64,000 bases of DNA from Syntrophaceae bacterium UBA6087 (GTDB lineage: Bacteria > Desulfobacterota > Desulfomonilia > UBA1062), in NCBI GenBank assembly GCA_002448235.1, contig DIXF01000016.1:62001-126000 (forward strand). Reading direction: 5' to 3'. The notes under the pieces were generated by a model. It saw nothing but the letters and a program-made list of their open reading frames with translations, made no database searches and was not told where the DNA came from. Of this stretch, positions 8,173-18,492 are shown piece by piece. Positions within the stretch are counted from its first letter, which is position 1; every line of letters begins with the position of its first letter. A program made the translations under genes and the position numbers.

Positions 8173-9018
8173 TTACCGGTACGATCCTCCGAGCTGCCTC
8201 TGGAGAACCGCATAATCTTCGCTCTTCTTGAACAGGACACCGAGGAAGGGGATATCGTTCTTTGCAAGGTGCTTCGGGTCGAAATTCTTATCCATGAGCA
8301 GGATCCTGATCCAGTTGATGAGCTCGCGCGTGGCGGGCTTCTTCTCGATGCCGCGGATGTTCCGGAGCCGGTAGAATGTTTCGAGGCACGCATCGGAGAG
8401 GCGCTTGTCCAGGTCGGGGAAATGGGCGCTCACGATCTTCTCCATCATGTCCGGGTCCGGGAAGGCGATATGGTGAAACACGCACCTGCCCAGAAACGGG
8501 TCGGAGAGATCCTTCTTGGCATTTGACGTTATGATGATGATGGGACGGTTCTGTGCCCGGACGGTCTTGTCGATCTCGATGATGTCGAAGGACATCTGGT
8601 CCAGCACGTCGAGCAGGTCGTCCTGGAAGTCGGTATCCGCCTTATCGATCTCGTCGATGAGGAGGATCACCTTTTTGTCGGCTGCAAAGGCCTGGCCGAT
8701 CTTGCCCATCTTGATGTAGTCTTCGATATTGCTTACATCGCGTTTGGAGTCTCCGAACCGGCTGTCGTTGAGGCGGGTGAGCGTGTCGTACTGATAAAGG
8801 GCCTCGATCGCCTTCATGCTCGATTTGACATTGAGGATGATCAAAGGGATCTGTAAGTTTTCCGCAATGGCATGAGCCAGGAGCGTTTTCCCCGTGCCCG
8901 GCTCGCCCTTGATCAGGAGCGGCATCTCGAGTTTGATGCTCGCGTTGACTATCTTCGAGAGTTCGTCATCGAGTACGTAGGTGCTTGTGCCGGTAAAGGT
9001 GTATTGTCCCATGGCCAT
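8173..9018 (-). CDS. MoxR-family AAA+ ATPase
   Basis: The 281-residue protein has Walker A GEPGTGKT (38-45), Walker B VILLIDEID (117-125), a sensor-1 segment PIIIITSN and an Arg-finger-like region at GRCVFHHIAFPDPD. This layout fits MoxR/RavA-type AAA+ ATPases that remodel partner complexes together with VWA proteins; the partner follows 16 bp downstream. The gene begins a minus-strand unit that also takes in the VWA gene and perhaps the tRNA. It is divergent from the CorC gene across 151 bp. Confidence 0.9.
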   Translation of the reverse strand: MAMGQYTFTGTSTYVLDDELSKIVNASIKLEMPLLIKGEPGTGKTLLAHAIAENLQIPLIILNVKSSMKAIEALYQYDTLTRLNDSRFGDSKRDVSNIEDYIKMGKIGQAFAADKKVILLIDEIDKADTDFQDDLLDVLDQMSFDIIEIDKTVRAQNRPIIIITSNAKKDLSDPFLGRCVFHHIAFPDPDMMEKIVSAHFPDLDKRLSDACLETFYRLRNIRGIEKKPATRELINWIRILLMDKNFDPKHLAKNDIPFLGVLFKKSEDYAVLQRQLGGSYR

Positions 9019-9169
9019 ACTCCTAAAGGTAAGAAAGATTTTTGTTTTTCCTTACCATACAATATGGGATGGTTCAATGGAAGGCGCAATAACCGTCTAC
9101 GGTCGATTGACTGATGATGTTGTTTGCGTTACAGAGTTATGATGCATTTATAGATAAAGGAGACCCCGT

Positions 9170-10024
9170 TTGGAGAGTAGCGAAGACAGTCAAGAAAAAG
9201 GCAGTTATTTAAGGCGTCTCTGGTCACTTTTAAGGGGAGAGGATGACGAGACGAATAAAAAGGATGAGATCGAAAAGATCCTCGATGAGGTAGAGGAAAA
9301 AGGGTTCATCGACGAAGAGCAGGGTGACATGATCCACAATATCATCGTGCTCAAGGATACGCTGGTGCGCGAGATCATGGTCCCCAAGGGCGATATGGTC
9401 GCCCTCGAAGTCACCTCGACCATCGACGAGCTCGTGGGGCTTATCAATGAGGAAGGCTGTTCCCGGGTTCCTATCTATGAAGAGCACCTGGACAATATCA
9501 TCGGCATCGTATACGCCAAGGACGTCCTGAAATACTGGAACTGCCCGGAGAGGCCCACGGACATCAGGTCTTTGATGCAGCCCCCGTACTTCGTGCCCGA
9601 AGGCAAGAAACTCATCGACCTGCTCCAGGAGTTCAGGACAAACCGGCCCAAGATAGCCATCGTCATTGATGAATACGGCGCTGTGGACGGCCTTCTCACC
9701 ATTGGAGACGTGATGGAGGAGATCGTGGGCGACATGGTCGGCGAAGACGGGCCGGCTGAAGAAGAGGATATTGTCCTGAAAGCTGCCGGGGTCTATGTCG
9801 TGGACCCGAAATTCCCCATCGACGAGTTTGCCGAAGAGTTCGAGATGGAAATCCCGGAGGGGAATTACGATACCGTAGGCGGGTTCATCACCTACAGGCT
9901 CGAAAAAATCCCGGATCCGGGAGAGACCCTCGAATATCAGGGCGTGCTCTTCGAAGTGGCGGAGTCGGATAAGAAAAGGATAACGAAGCTCATCGTTCAT
10001 GCCCCCATGAGGAAGGAAGCTTGA
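9170..10024 (+). CDS. CorC/HlyC-type CBS-domain protein
   Basis: This 284-residue cytosolic protein begins at a TTG preceded by AAAGGAG. Residues about 65-190 hold a tandem CBS pair (VREIMVPKGDMVAL ... GIVYAKDVLKYW ... IAIVIDEYGAVDGLL), followed by a CorC_HlyC/transporter-associated domain (about 205-280; VDPKFPIDEFAEEFE ... YDTVGGFI). Such proteins, without the membrane DUF21 part, regulate divalent cation handling and are often next to lnt, as here. The stop codon overlaps the lnt start as TTGA, so the two are translationally coupled. Confidence 0.9.
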   Translation: MESSEDSQEKGSYLRRLWSLLRGEDDETNKKDEIEKILDEVEEKGFIDEEQGDMIHNIIVLKDTLVREIMVPKGDMVALEVTSTIDELVGLINEEGCSRVPIYEEHLDNIIGIVYAKDVLKYWNCPERPTDIRSLMQPPYFVPEGKKLIDLLQEFRTNRPKIAIVIDEYGAVDGLLTIGDVMEEIVGDMVGEDGPAEEEDIVLKAAGVYVVDPKFPIDEFAEEFEMEIPEGNYDTVGGFITYRLEKIPDPGETLEYQGVLFEVAESDKKRITKLIVHAPMRKEA

Positions 10025-11490
10025 AGCATCTGTACCTCGCCGTTCTGGCAGGTCTTCTCTATGCCGTATCTTTTCCCCTGTACAGTATCTGGCCCCTTGC
10101 GTGGGTCTGGGCCGTTCCGCTGCTTTTTCTCATGAAAGAGGTGAGTGCAGGCCAGGCATTCCTCTACGGGATGATCGCAGGTGTCGTTGCCTGGTCGGGC
10201 GTCCTCTACTGGATTGCCTACGTCATGAACACCTACGGCGGAATGGGCCTGCTCCCCGCCGCCTTTCTCCTCCTCCTGCTCGTCGCGTACCTGTCGCTTT
10301 ATTTCGGTGCCTTCGTCTGGCTCGGCCGCAGGTTCATTCATTCCCGCTGGGCGTTTCTCTCCATCCCCGGCATATGGATTCTCTTCGAGCTCATCAAGTC
10401 GCACCTCATTTTTTCCGGCTTCCCTTGGGCACTGCTCGGATACAGCCAGTATCCCTGGAAATCCTTGATCCAGGTCGCCGAGATCGGCGGGGTCTACCTT
10501 TTGAGCGGGATCATTCTCATGGGCAATGTGGCCGTGTATCAGGCTTTGCGCAAGCGGGAGCTCCTTCCGCTCGTAGTCAGTGTATTGCTTGTCGCTGTTT
10601 GTGCATCCTGGGGCGCCTGGAGGATGGACAGCGTATTCGGCAGCGGTGAGCCTGTCAGGGCAGCTGTAGCCCAGGCCAACGTACCCCAGGACCAGAAGTG
10701 GGATGACCGGCTTATCGGCCCCACCATCGACACTTACGAGAGGCTTACCCGGGAGGCGGTGAAACAGGGCGCCAAGGTCGTTGCCTGGCCCGAAACGTCA
10801 TGCCCGTTCTTTCTGTTTCACGAATGGCCGTATACCTACCGGATCATTTCGCTCAGCAGGTCTGTCGACGCAAAACTCGTGTTGGGAAGCCCTGCGTTTG
10901 AAGAAGACCGGAACTTCAACCGGATGTGGCTTCTGGAGAACGGCAGGATCGGAGGTTCCTATGACAAGGTGCACCTCGTTCCCTTCGGAGAATACCTGCC
11001 GCTTGCCGATCTCATCCGCCCGTTCTTCTCCGGGCTGACCAAGGAGGTGGGGAATTTCACCTCTGCCCGGAAGCCCCATCCCATCGGCGATATCGGGGTG
11101 CTCATCTGTTTCGAGAGCATCTTCCCGGGCATGACCAGGGACCTTTCCCTCCAGGGGGCGACCTATCTGGTCAATGCTTCCAACGACGCCTGGTTCAAGA
11201 CCTGGTCGACGCCCGAGCAGCTTCTGCAGATTTCGAGTTTCAGGGCGATAGAAAGCAGGAAGTGGATCTTGCGCTCGGTGAATCACGGTATTTCCGCCAT
11301 CATCGATCCTAAGGGAGAGGCCGTAGAAAAGATCGATCTCTTACAAGAAGACTTTATCACGGCGGATATCATCCCCAGCCGATCGATCACGCTTTATACG
11401 AGATTCGGGCCCGTCATCGCCTTTTTCTGGGCGGGGATCTCCGGCATTGCGGCGTTGACTTTCTCAAGATCAGGTGCTAAGGCCTCATAA
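10021..11490 (+). CDS. lnt: Apolipoprotein N-acyltransferase
   Basis: The 489-residue inner-membrane enzyme has about seven N-terminal transmembrane segments (1-190) and a periplasmic nitrilase-like domain (215-460). The catalytic triad is visible as Glu258 (WPETS), Lys316 (YDKVHLVPFGEYLPL) and Cys363 (VLICFES). It adds the third acyl chain to the N-terminal cysteine of lipoproteins, the last step before Lol sorting, which fits the lipoproteins in this window. It starts at a TTG overlapping the CorC stop and ends 2 nt before prfB. Confidence 0.95.
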   Translation: MKHLYLAVLAGLLYAVSFPLYSIWPLAWVWAVPLLFLMKEVSAGQAFLYGMIAGVVAWSGVLYWIAYVMNTYGGMGLLPAAFLLLLLVAYLSLYFGAFVWLGRRFIHSRWAFLSIPGIWILFELIKSHLIFSGFPWALLGYSQYPWKSLIQVAEIGGVYLLSGIILMGNVAVYQALRKRELLPLVVSVLLVAVCASWGAWRMDSVFGSGEPVRAAVAQANVPQDQKWDDRLIGPTIDTYERLTREAVKQGAKVVAWPETSCPFFLFHEWPYTYRIISLSRSVDAKLVLGSPAFEEDRNFNRMWLLENGRIGGSYDKVHLVPFGEYLPLADLIRPFFSGLTKEVGNFTSARKPHPIGDIGVLICFESIFPGMTRDLSLQGATYLVNASNDAWFKTWSTPEQLLQISSFRAIESRKWILRSVNHGISAIIDPKGEAVEKIDLLQEDFITADIIPSRSITLYTRFGPVIAFFWAGISGIAALTFSRSGAKAS

Positions 11491-11492
11491 TC

Positions 11493-12597
<1,105 letters not shown>

Positions 12598-12598
12598 A

Positions 12599-13099
12599 GT
12601 GAGAGACGCGATCAGGCAGCGCAGGAGCATCCGGAAATTTACCGCACAAAGCGTTCCGGATGAGCTGGTCGATCACGTACTGGACGCTGCGCGCTGGGCT
12701 CCTTCGGGCCTGAATAACCAGCCGTGGCGTTTTGCCGTTGTCCGCGACGCGTCTTTAAAGGAAGAGATGAGCCGTCTTACCAAGTACGGCGCAATCGTTA
12801 CATCCGCAGACGTCCTTATTGCCGTTTTTTTCGATCACATGTCCGGCTATGACCGGACAAAGGACCTCCAGGCAATAGGCGCCTGCATCCAGAACATGCT
12901 CCTTGCCGTCCATGATCTGGGGCTTGGCGGCGTCTGGCTCGGAGAGATCCTCAAAAGCAGTTCGGAGGTAAAAGCCCTGCTCGGTGCGCCGGAGCCGTAT
13001 GAATTCATGGCCCTGGTCGCCTTCGGGTATCCGGATGGAAAGCCCCCGAGGGCGCCTCTGCGGAAAAGGCTTTCGGAACTCGTGTTTTTCAGACGTTAA
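12599..13099 (+). CDS. Nitroreductase-family FMN protein
   Basis: The GTG start lies 1 nt past the prfB stop. The 166-residue product has the nitroreductase fold motifs: RRSIRKF at the N terminus (phosphate-binding Arg cluster), APSGLNNQPWRF (about 35-46) and GLGGVWLGEI near residue 110. The family uses FMN and NAD(P)H to reduce nitro groups, enones or flavins, so the physiological substrate is not predictable. It is probably co-transcribed with lnt and prfB; the linkage has no obvious functional meaning. Confidence 0.85.
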   Translation: MRDAIRQRRSIRKFTAQSVPDELVDHVLDAARWAPSGLNNQPWRFAVVRDASLKEEMSRLTKYGAIVTSADVLIAVFFDHMSGYDRTKDLQAIGACIQNMLLAVHDLGLGGVWLGEILKSSSEVKALLGAPEPYEFMALVAFGYPDGKPPRAPLRKRLSELVFFRR

Positions 13100-13154
13100 A
13101 TTTGGCAGACCGGTACTTGACCGCCCATGCCTATCCCATATAGAGAGGTTCACC

Positions 13155-14309
13155 ATGCCGTTAGAGCGAATACAGCTTCCCGATAAAGAAGTGATTATCC
13201 TGGGCACTGCCCACGTATCAAAGTCCTCGGTGGATGAGACGCGCTCCGCCATCGAAGAGTTCAAGCCGGATGAGGTTGCCGTGGAGCTCTGCCGGAGCAG
13301 GTTCGATATCATGAAGAACCCGAAGGTGTGGCAGGAGATGGACATCGTCAAGGTCATCCGGGAGAAGAAGTCGCTGCTGCTTTTTGCGAACCTGGTCATG
13401 TCGTCGATCCAGCGGAGAATGGGAGAACGGCTCGATGTGAAGCCCGGAGACGAGATGCGGGTCGCCATCCAAGAAGCTGAGGCGGCCGGGATCGAGATCG
13501 CCCTTATCGACCGGCCTGTTCAGATCACCCTGCAGAGGGCCTGGAAGTCTCTGGGCTCATGGGAAAAGACCAAGTTCCTCTTCTCCTCCTTGACCTCCAT
13601 ACTGTCCATGGAAGACATCGGCGAGGAAGAGATCGAAAAGCTCAAAGAAAAGGACATGCTCACCCAGGCCGTTGAAGAGATCGCTAAACAGGCGCCCACC
13701 ATCAAGCGGGTGCTCATCGACGAGCGTGACGCCTATATGGCCCGCAAGATCGCGGACCTTAAAGGGCGCCGGGTGCTGGCCGTAGTCGGGGCGGGTCACA
13801 TGAACGGCATCATGGAGCAGATCAGAAACCCTGTCCAAGACCTCAGTGCGCTGGAAGAAGTACCGGAAAAGGGCAGCGGTTTTCTCGGCTGGATTATCCC
13901 GCTGACGGTCCTTTTCATGGTGATTGCCGGGTTCTTTTTCGGGAGCCCGAATCAGGGGTATGAAATGATCAAGTGGTGGATCATCTGCAGTGCATCCCTG
14001 GCAGGGCTCGGCGCTATCGTGGCATTATCCCACCCGCTTACCGTGTTTGTGGCGGCCCTTTCGGCGCCCATAACCACATTGAACCCTGCACTGGCCGCCG
14101 GCTGGTTCGCAGGCTTGAGCGAGGCGTATATCAAAAAACCCAGGGTGGCCGACTTCCAGACGATACACGACGACATCGCAACCGTACGGGGATGGTGGAA
14201 GAATCCCATTACCCGGATTCTGCTGGTGGTCATGCTCGTAAACCTCGGGAGTTCCTTGGGGGCCTTCCTTGCAATGCCTATATTGACCAGGATAGTGCTC
14301 CAGGGGTAG
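13155..14309 (+). CDS. TraB/PrgY-family membrane protein
   Basis: The ATG at 13155 (GAGAGG about 7 nt upstream) is preferred over an upstream in-frame extension that overlaps the nitroreductase gene. Residues 1-225 form the TraB domain with ILGTAHVSKSS, ELCRSRF and AVVGAGHMNGI, motifs shared with Tiki/GumN-type metalloproteases. The C-terminal third has about four transmembrane helices (VLFMVIAGFFFG, IICSASLAGLGAIVAL, LAAGWFAGL, ILLVVMLVNLG). Length 384 residues. Enterococcal homologues modulate pheromone peptides; in this background the role is unknown, possibly peptide cleavage at the membrane. Confidence 0.8.
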   Translation: MPLERIQLPDKEVIILGTAHVSKSSVDETRSAIEEFKPDEVAVELCRSRFDIMKNPKVWQEMDIVKVIREKKSLLLFANLVMSSIQRRMGERLDVKPGDEMRVAIQEAEAAGIEIALIDRPVQITLQRAWKSLGSWEKTKFLFSSLTSILSMEDIGEEEIEKLKEKDMLTQAVEEIAKQAPTIKRVLIDERDAYMARKIADLKGRRVLAVVGAGHMNGIMEQIRNPVQDLSALEEVPEKGSGFLGWIIPLTVLFMVIAGFFFGSPNQGYEMIKWWIICSASLAGLGAIVALSHPLTVFVAALSAPITTLNPALAAGWFAGLSEAYIKKPRVADFQTIHDDIATVRGWWKNPITRILLVVMLVNLGSSLGAFLAMPILTRIVLQG

Positions 14310-14699
14310 CCCCGAAGGGAGAGGCTGCGGAAAGCGGCCGGCAACGGACTTTCCATGAAAGCGCCGACCCTCTCCTGTCGGGTGCATGCCCGCTGCCTTT
14401 TCGGGGGAGTGGAGTATTCCATGGGCCTGATTATATGTATACCTTGTATGGGTGAGGCGAGAAGGCCGAGCACCGGGCTCACCCGTAGAAGGGAGCCGTG
14501 AGACGAATATATTTCCTCAAAAGGGCCGGTCTTTTTCTCTACAGCGCGTGGAGAAGCACGGGGAAAAATAAATAGAACCTGTTAAATCAATGCATTAATA
14601 AATGGTATCCCATTTGCTTATAATTACTTCTTTCTTGGTTTTCATGGATGAGTCTCATTTGAGGGCCTCGTGGTATCCATATGAAAATAGGGAGAGTGT
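14310..14699. other. 390-bp gene-free region with inverted repeats
   Basis: No credible gene is present. A 7-bp stem GGGTGAG (14450-14456) / CTCACCC (14478-14484) with a G/A-rich loop lies in the middle, and further G/C-rich inverted pieces occur between 14310 and 14400. I could not match the region to a known riboswitch or small RNA. A TATAAT at 14619-14624 lies in an A/T-rich stretch about 75 bp before the next gene, but no good -35 accompanies it. Confidence 0.4.
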
Positions 14700-15041
14700 A
14701 TGAACAAGATCAGCGCTTCTTATTACGACCGTTCATCCATCATGAAGCTGCTGGATATCAGCCCGCTTATGCGCAATCAGCTCATGGAGTACGGGGATAT
14801 CGGCGAGAATGCCTTCGATGTGTACACGCTGTATAAATCGGCGGCGAAAAGACGTCTTACGGACACGATCGAGACGAATGACGCCCTGGATATGCAGTGC
14901 TTGGCCTGGATGACAAAAGAAGAATTCTTTCAGGCGAGGAGGCTGCTGAAACGCCTTGGGTTCATTACCGAGAGCATCGAAGGCAAGGCATACGGAATCC
15001 GCCAGGTTAATCTCGGGCGGAGGGTAATCAGGGGGCAATAG
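14700..15041 (+). CDS. Small protein of unknown function
   Basis: This 113-residue protein begins at an ATG preceded by AGGGAGAG. I do not recognise a family. It is soluble, basic and predicted mostly helical; the segment MTKEEFFQARRLLKRLGFI with the following ESIEGKAYGIRQVNLGRR looks like the recognition-helix and wing part of a small winged-helix domain, so DNA binding is possible. It stands alone between a 390-bp gene-free region and a convergent receiver gene. Codon use looks like its neighbours, and the good ribosome-binding site argues that it is real. Confidence 0.6.
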   Translation: MNKISASYYDRSSIMKLLDISPLMRNQLMEYGDIGENAFDVYTLYKSAAKRRLTDTIETNDALDMQCLAWMTKEEFFQARRLLKRLGFITESIEGKAYGIRQVNLGRRVIRGQ

Positions 15042-15109
15042 CTCATCGCAACCCCAGAGCCCAACCTTACAGGATAAATACTCTTCACGGGTATCGGCAA
15101 GGGAGCTCA

Positions 15110-15517
15110 TCAATAGTTGGCAGCCTGCCGGGCGGTTCCCATTTCCGATGCTTGACGCTCGTGGAGAAGTTCGCTGATAGCTGCTTTGAGGTTTGTGAAG
15201 TTGTGTGACTTGAGGACGTATGCGTCTGCCGCCATTGCCATGGGATGGTCCTTATAGCTTGAATATGCCGAGTGTATTACGACAGGTTTGTCCAGTTTGG
15301 ATTTGAGGATATATCCCATAGCATCCAGGCCGTCCATCTTAGGCATCCTGATGTCCATAATGATGAGGTCCGGCTCCTGCTCCTTTTCATCGAAAAGCAT
15401 GGAAAGGGCTTCTTTGCCGTTCGATGCAACGGCGACATCATACCCGTCGTCGATAAGCTCTTCCCGTATGAGGAACTGCAGGTGCTTGTCATCTTCAACC
15501 AATAATATCTTTTTCAC
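15110..15517 (-). CDS. Single-domain response regulator receiver
   Basis: The GTG at 15517 is chosen because a strong AAGGAGG site lies 7 nt upstream. The 135-residue protein is a bare CheY-like receiver: acidic pair Glu8-Asp9-Asp10 (LVEDD), phosphorylation Asp55 (IIMDIRMP), the Ser of HSAYS and the conserved Lys in YVLKS. There is no output domain, so it should act by binding partners or as a relay. No kinase is adjacent; the orphan PAS kinase at 22.3 kb lacks its own receiver and could be a partner, which is speculative. Confidence 0.9.
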   Translation of the reverse strand: MKKILLVEDDKHLQFLIREELIDDGYDVAVASNGKEALSMLFDEKEQEPDLIIMDIRMPKMDGLDAMGYILKSKLDKPVVIHSAYSSYKDHPMAMAADAYVLKSHNFTNLKAAISELLHERQASEMGTARQAANY

Positions 15518-16062
15518 GTACAAACCTCCTTGCTGAATATCTTTTGAGTATCTCAAGAGAGTGAGCCCCTGAAGATGCCCTTTTCATCTGCTCAATACAA
15601 TCATGGATGACAATATCGAAGAATCAAGCATAGAATATGCCATTGTAGGGAATATCCCCTGAAACGGCCGGAATTGTTAATATGCAGCACGCTATCCAGG
15701 TGCACATAGGCATTATATTGACGATTGAGTTGCGTGGTAGTCAACATATTGACTTGAGCCCGCAAGGGTGCTGCAATAATTCTGACGGTATCTCCCTTCT
15801 TGTGTTATCCAAAGAGTTCTTGTTGGTTAGGAGGGTTGTCGGTGGTAATCCTACAGGTTTCTCAAAAATATCCTTACAACATCATCGTTGATTGTCTTAT
15901 TCCTACTCTCTCGCAGCCGTGGTATCCAATTTTCAAGTTGCCGGAAGACAGACATTATCTCCATATGAGTCGAGCAACAGTTCTTCCGGCATCTTTTTTT
16001 GCCTGCGCACAGGACCCATCCGGCAAAGGGTGCTTAGGAAACAAGTCCGGCTGCAAACCTTG
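15518..16062. other. 545-bp region without a supported gene
   Basis: Nothing here resembles a known family in any frame. The longest suggestive item is a 37-codon minus-strand frame (15964-15851) with plausible composition but no good ribosome-binding site. The region may hold the promoter of the receiver gene (minus strand) and degraded sequence. No repeat or RNA fold was recognised. Confidence 0.4.
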
Positions 16063-16734
16063 TCATTGACCTTCCCTGATCTTCATGTTCTCCGATTCCA
16101 CCCTCGGGCCGCCTTCGTCGAGGACAAGCCACTTGCCTGAATCGAAGAAGGAAGGGAGCACGATGAGTTTTTCGCTCATGATCATCCGGTGCAGGTGTCC
16201 GCAAATCACCACGTCCACTCCTTTCCGGCCGGCGACATCCGTATCGATGACCGCGCGGGGAGGCCGTATCGCTGCCGAAGACTTGACAAGGAAGCGGGCG
16301 AGGCGGTCTTTGAAGATGCTCGGGAGCGATCGGTCGAGCACCTTGAGCACTGGCCATCCGAAGGCATGGAGAAGCCTGAAGCCGTAGTCATCACTGGTCA
16401 GTGTATGCCCGTGGGTGATGAGTGCTTTCCTGTGCAGCGGTGTGGAGATGATCTCTTCTTCTCTCATGATGTTGATCCCGGAAGCGGAGCAGTTCGTTAT
16501 CAGGAAGTCCCGGTTGCCGGGAAGAATATGGACATTTGCCGCACAAAGGGCATCCAGTACCTGCCGAACATGTTTCTCGATCCCGGTGAACCAGTAATTG
16601 AAAAGATCTCCCAGGATGAAGACATGCCGGCTCTCAACCTTTGCCCTCTCTATCCAGCCGATGAATCTTTCGGTGTCTTTCTTCGAGTCGGGTTGTATGT
16701 GAACATCTGCGACAAAAGTAATCACACCTGACAT
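16063..16734 (-). CDS. lpxH: UDP-2,3-diacylglucosamine hydrolase-like metallophosphoesterase
   Basis: The 223-residue protein carries the calcineurin-like phosphoesterase motifs in LpxH order: ADVHIQ (DxH), FILGDLFNYW (GD), PGNRDFL (GNxD, here GNRD), THGHTLTSDDYGFR and CGHLHR (GHxH). LpxH removes UMP from UDP-2,3-diacylglucosamine to give lipid X, the fourth step of lipid A synthesis at the inner membrane. The GNRDFL and SDDYGFR segments favour LpxH over generic phosphoesterases. The ATG at 16734 matches the family start; no strong Shine-Dalgarno is seen. No other lpx gene is nearby. Confidence 0.8.
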   Translation of the reverse strand: MSGVITFVADVHIQPDSKKDTERFIGWIERAKVESRHVFILGDLFNYWFTGIEKHVRQVLDALCAANVHILPGNRDFLITNCSASGINIMREEEIISTPLHRKALITHGHTLTSDDYGFRLLHAFGWPVLKVLDRSLPSIFKDRLARFLVKSSAAIRPPRAVIDTDVAGRKGVDVVICGHLHRMIMSEKLIVLPSFFDSGKWLVLDEGGPRVESENMKIREGQ

Positions 16735-16923
16735 ACAATCAGAAGAAGCTTGATATATCAAGCGAATCCTTTTATAAATGAAAACCCATGAGCGTGCTCT
16801 CCCATTCGAATCCATGGAAGCTGAGTACGTTCATCCTCGCCATGCTTGACGATGACTCATTGGATTATACTACAAAGCTCAGTAAGAGAGATTGATCTTA
16901 AAGCCCATTAAAGGAGGTGAACT

Positions 16924-17676
16924 ATGGAAGGATATGCCCTGATCACGATTCTTGTCATTGCAGTCTTGTTCCTGGTGTCTGCAATCAAAGTACTGAATGA
17001 ATATGAGCGGGCCGTAGTATTCAGGCTCGGCCGAGTCCTGCAGGTTCCGAAAGGACCCGGCCTTATTATCATCATCCCCATGGTGGACCGGTTCGTCAGA
17101 ATCAGCCTGCGCACCGTTGTGCAGGATGTCCCTTCCCAGGATGTCATTACCCGGGATAACGTCACGGTCAAGGTCAACGCCGTGGTCTATTTCCGGGTGA
17201 TCGAGCCCATGAAGGCCGTCATCGAGGTGGAGAATTACCTCTATGCGACGAGCCAGTTTTCCCAGACCACCCTGCGCTCGGTCTGCGGCCAGGCAGAGCT
17301 CGATGAACTGCTGACAAACCGTGAAGAAATCAGCGCCCGTATCCAGGAGATCCTCGACCGCCATACTGATCCCTGGGGCATCAAGGTATCTTCGGTAGAG
17401 CTCAAGCACATCGACCTGCCCGAAGAGATGCAGCGGGCAATGGCCAAGCAGGCCGAAGCGGAGCGCGAGAGAAGGTCCAAGGTCATCCACGCAGAAGGTG
17501 AATTCCAGGCCTCGCAACGGTTGTATGATGCGGCGAAAGTCATAGCCGGAGAGCCTATCGCCCTGCAGCTGAGATTTCTCCAGACCATACGGGAGATCTC
17601 TTCGGAAGGATCCACAAACACGATTATCCCGCTGCCTATGGAATTGCTGGCGCCTTTTCTCAAGAAGGACAAATAA
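16924..17676 (+). CDS. SPFH/Band 7 slipin (stomatin-like) protein
   Basis: The start has a textbook AAAGGAGG site 6 nt upstream. The 250-residue protein has one N-terminal transmembrane helix (about 5-23) and then an SPFH domain (NEYERAVVFRLGRV ... GLIIIIPMVDRFVRI ... VNAVVYFRV), ending with a coiled helix rich in AEAERERRSK. Bacterial slipins form membrane rings and are usually encoded next to an NfeD protease-like gene, which is missing here. The partner is therefore elsewhere or absent. It is followed 58 bp later by an rRNA-type methyltransferase gene. Confidence 0.9.
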   Translation: MEGYALITILVIAVLFLVSAIKVLNEYERAVVFRLGRVLQVPKGPGLIIIIPMVDRFVRISLRTVVQDVPSQDVITRDNVTVKVNAVVYFRVIEPMKAVIEVENYLYATSQFSQTTLRSVCGQAELDELLTNREEISARIQEILDRHTDPWGIKVSSVELKHIDLPEEMQRAMAKQAEAERERRSKVIHAEGEFQASQRLYDAAKVIAGEPIALQLRFLQTIREISSEGSTNTIIPLPMELLAPFLKKDK

Positions 17677-17734
17677 TAAGTCTCTCGCAGAGAGGGGGAA
17701 AGGCTAAGGGAACCCTTTTGCAGGGATAAAACGT

Positions 17735-18475
17735 ATGAGCGTGATAACGAGCCACGGTAATTCTGCATTCAGGGCGCTGCTCGCGGCCGGAAAGGACAAG
17801 AGCATGGTGCTCCTGGAGGGCAGGAGAATCGTCATGGACGCGCTCGCCCGCGGCATGGTCCCGGAGATGGCCGCGGTTACTTCTCAATACCGGGAAGCTC
17901 ACGGTCCTGTCGATTTTCCGCATATCACCCTGAGCGAGGAATTGTTTTCCCGGATAGCGGACACCAAGACCCCTCAGGGGATTCTTGCCCTGTTTCCCAT
18001 ACCCTGGGCGTCTTTAGACCAAATCATCCGGCATGAAAAACTCATCATCCTCGACGGCCTGCAGGATCCCGGCAACGTTGGGACCATTATCCGCACGGCA
18101 GAGGCGTTCGGGTTTCAGGCCGTGGTCATTACCGAAGAGACAGCCTCGCCTTTTTCGGCAAAGGCGGTCAGGTCTTCAATGGGCTCTTCCTTAGGGATCG
18201 ATATTGCAAAGATTCATAAAAAAGATATAGGCCTGCTGCCCCACCGTATCTTAAGCCTCGCCCCTCTGGGCAGTGTGAAGCTCGCCGGAGATCTCTTCGA
18301 AGGGGAATGCGCTATCTGTTTCGGCCAAGAGGGATCGGGGGTAAGCACAGAGATTTTGTCGGTTTCTCATGCCACCGTTTCCATACCTATGAAGGGGGAG
18401 GTGGAATCCCTCAATGTCTCAATAGCTGCGGGCATCGTCATGGCATACGCCAGCGGCGCACTCGGGATCTGCTGA
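17735..18475 (+). CDS. TrmH (SpoU)-family RNA 2'-O-methyltransferase
   Basis: The 246-residue product has a short substrate-binding N-terminal domain (about 1-95) and a SPOUT catalytic domain with all three trefoil-knot motifs: LDGLQDPGNVGTIIRTAEAF (motif 1), CFGQEGSGVS (motif 2) and SIPMKGEVESLNVSIAAGI (motif 3). These enzymes methylate ribose 2'-OH in tRNA or rRNA (TrmH, RlmB, TsnR types). The overall look is closest to the RlmB/TsnR group, but the target base cannot be assigned. Confidence 0.92.
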   Translation: MSVITSHGNSAFRALLAAGKDKSMVLLEGRRIVMDALARGMVPEMAAVTSQYREAHGPVDFPHITLSEELFSRIADTKTPQGILALFPIPWASLDQIIRHEKLIILDGLQDPGNVGTIIRTAEAFGFQAVVITEETASPFSAKAVRSSMGSSLGIDIAKIHKKDIGLLPHRILSLAPLGSVKLAGDLFEGECAICFGQEGSGVSTEILSVSHATVSIPMKGEVESLNVSIAAGIVMAYASGALGIC

Positions 18476-18492
18476 CGGGATACACATAATTT

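Noticed and set aside
14619..14624. TATAAT as promoter of the 113-residue gene
   Set aside because: No acceptable -35 box at 16-18 bp; mentioned only in the region description.
15851..15964. 37-codon minus-strand frame in the gene-free region
   Set aside because: Composition is plausible, but there is no ribosome site and no recognisable family.
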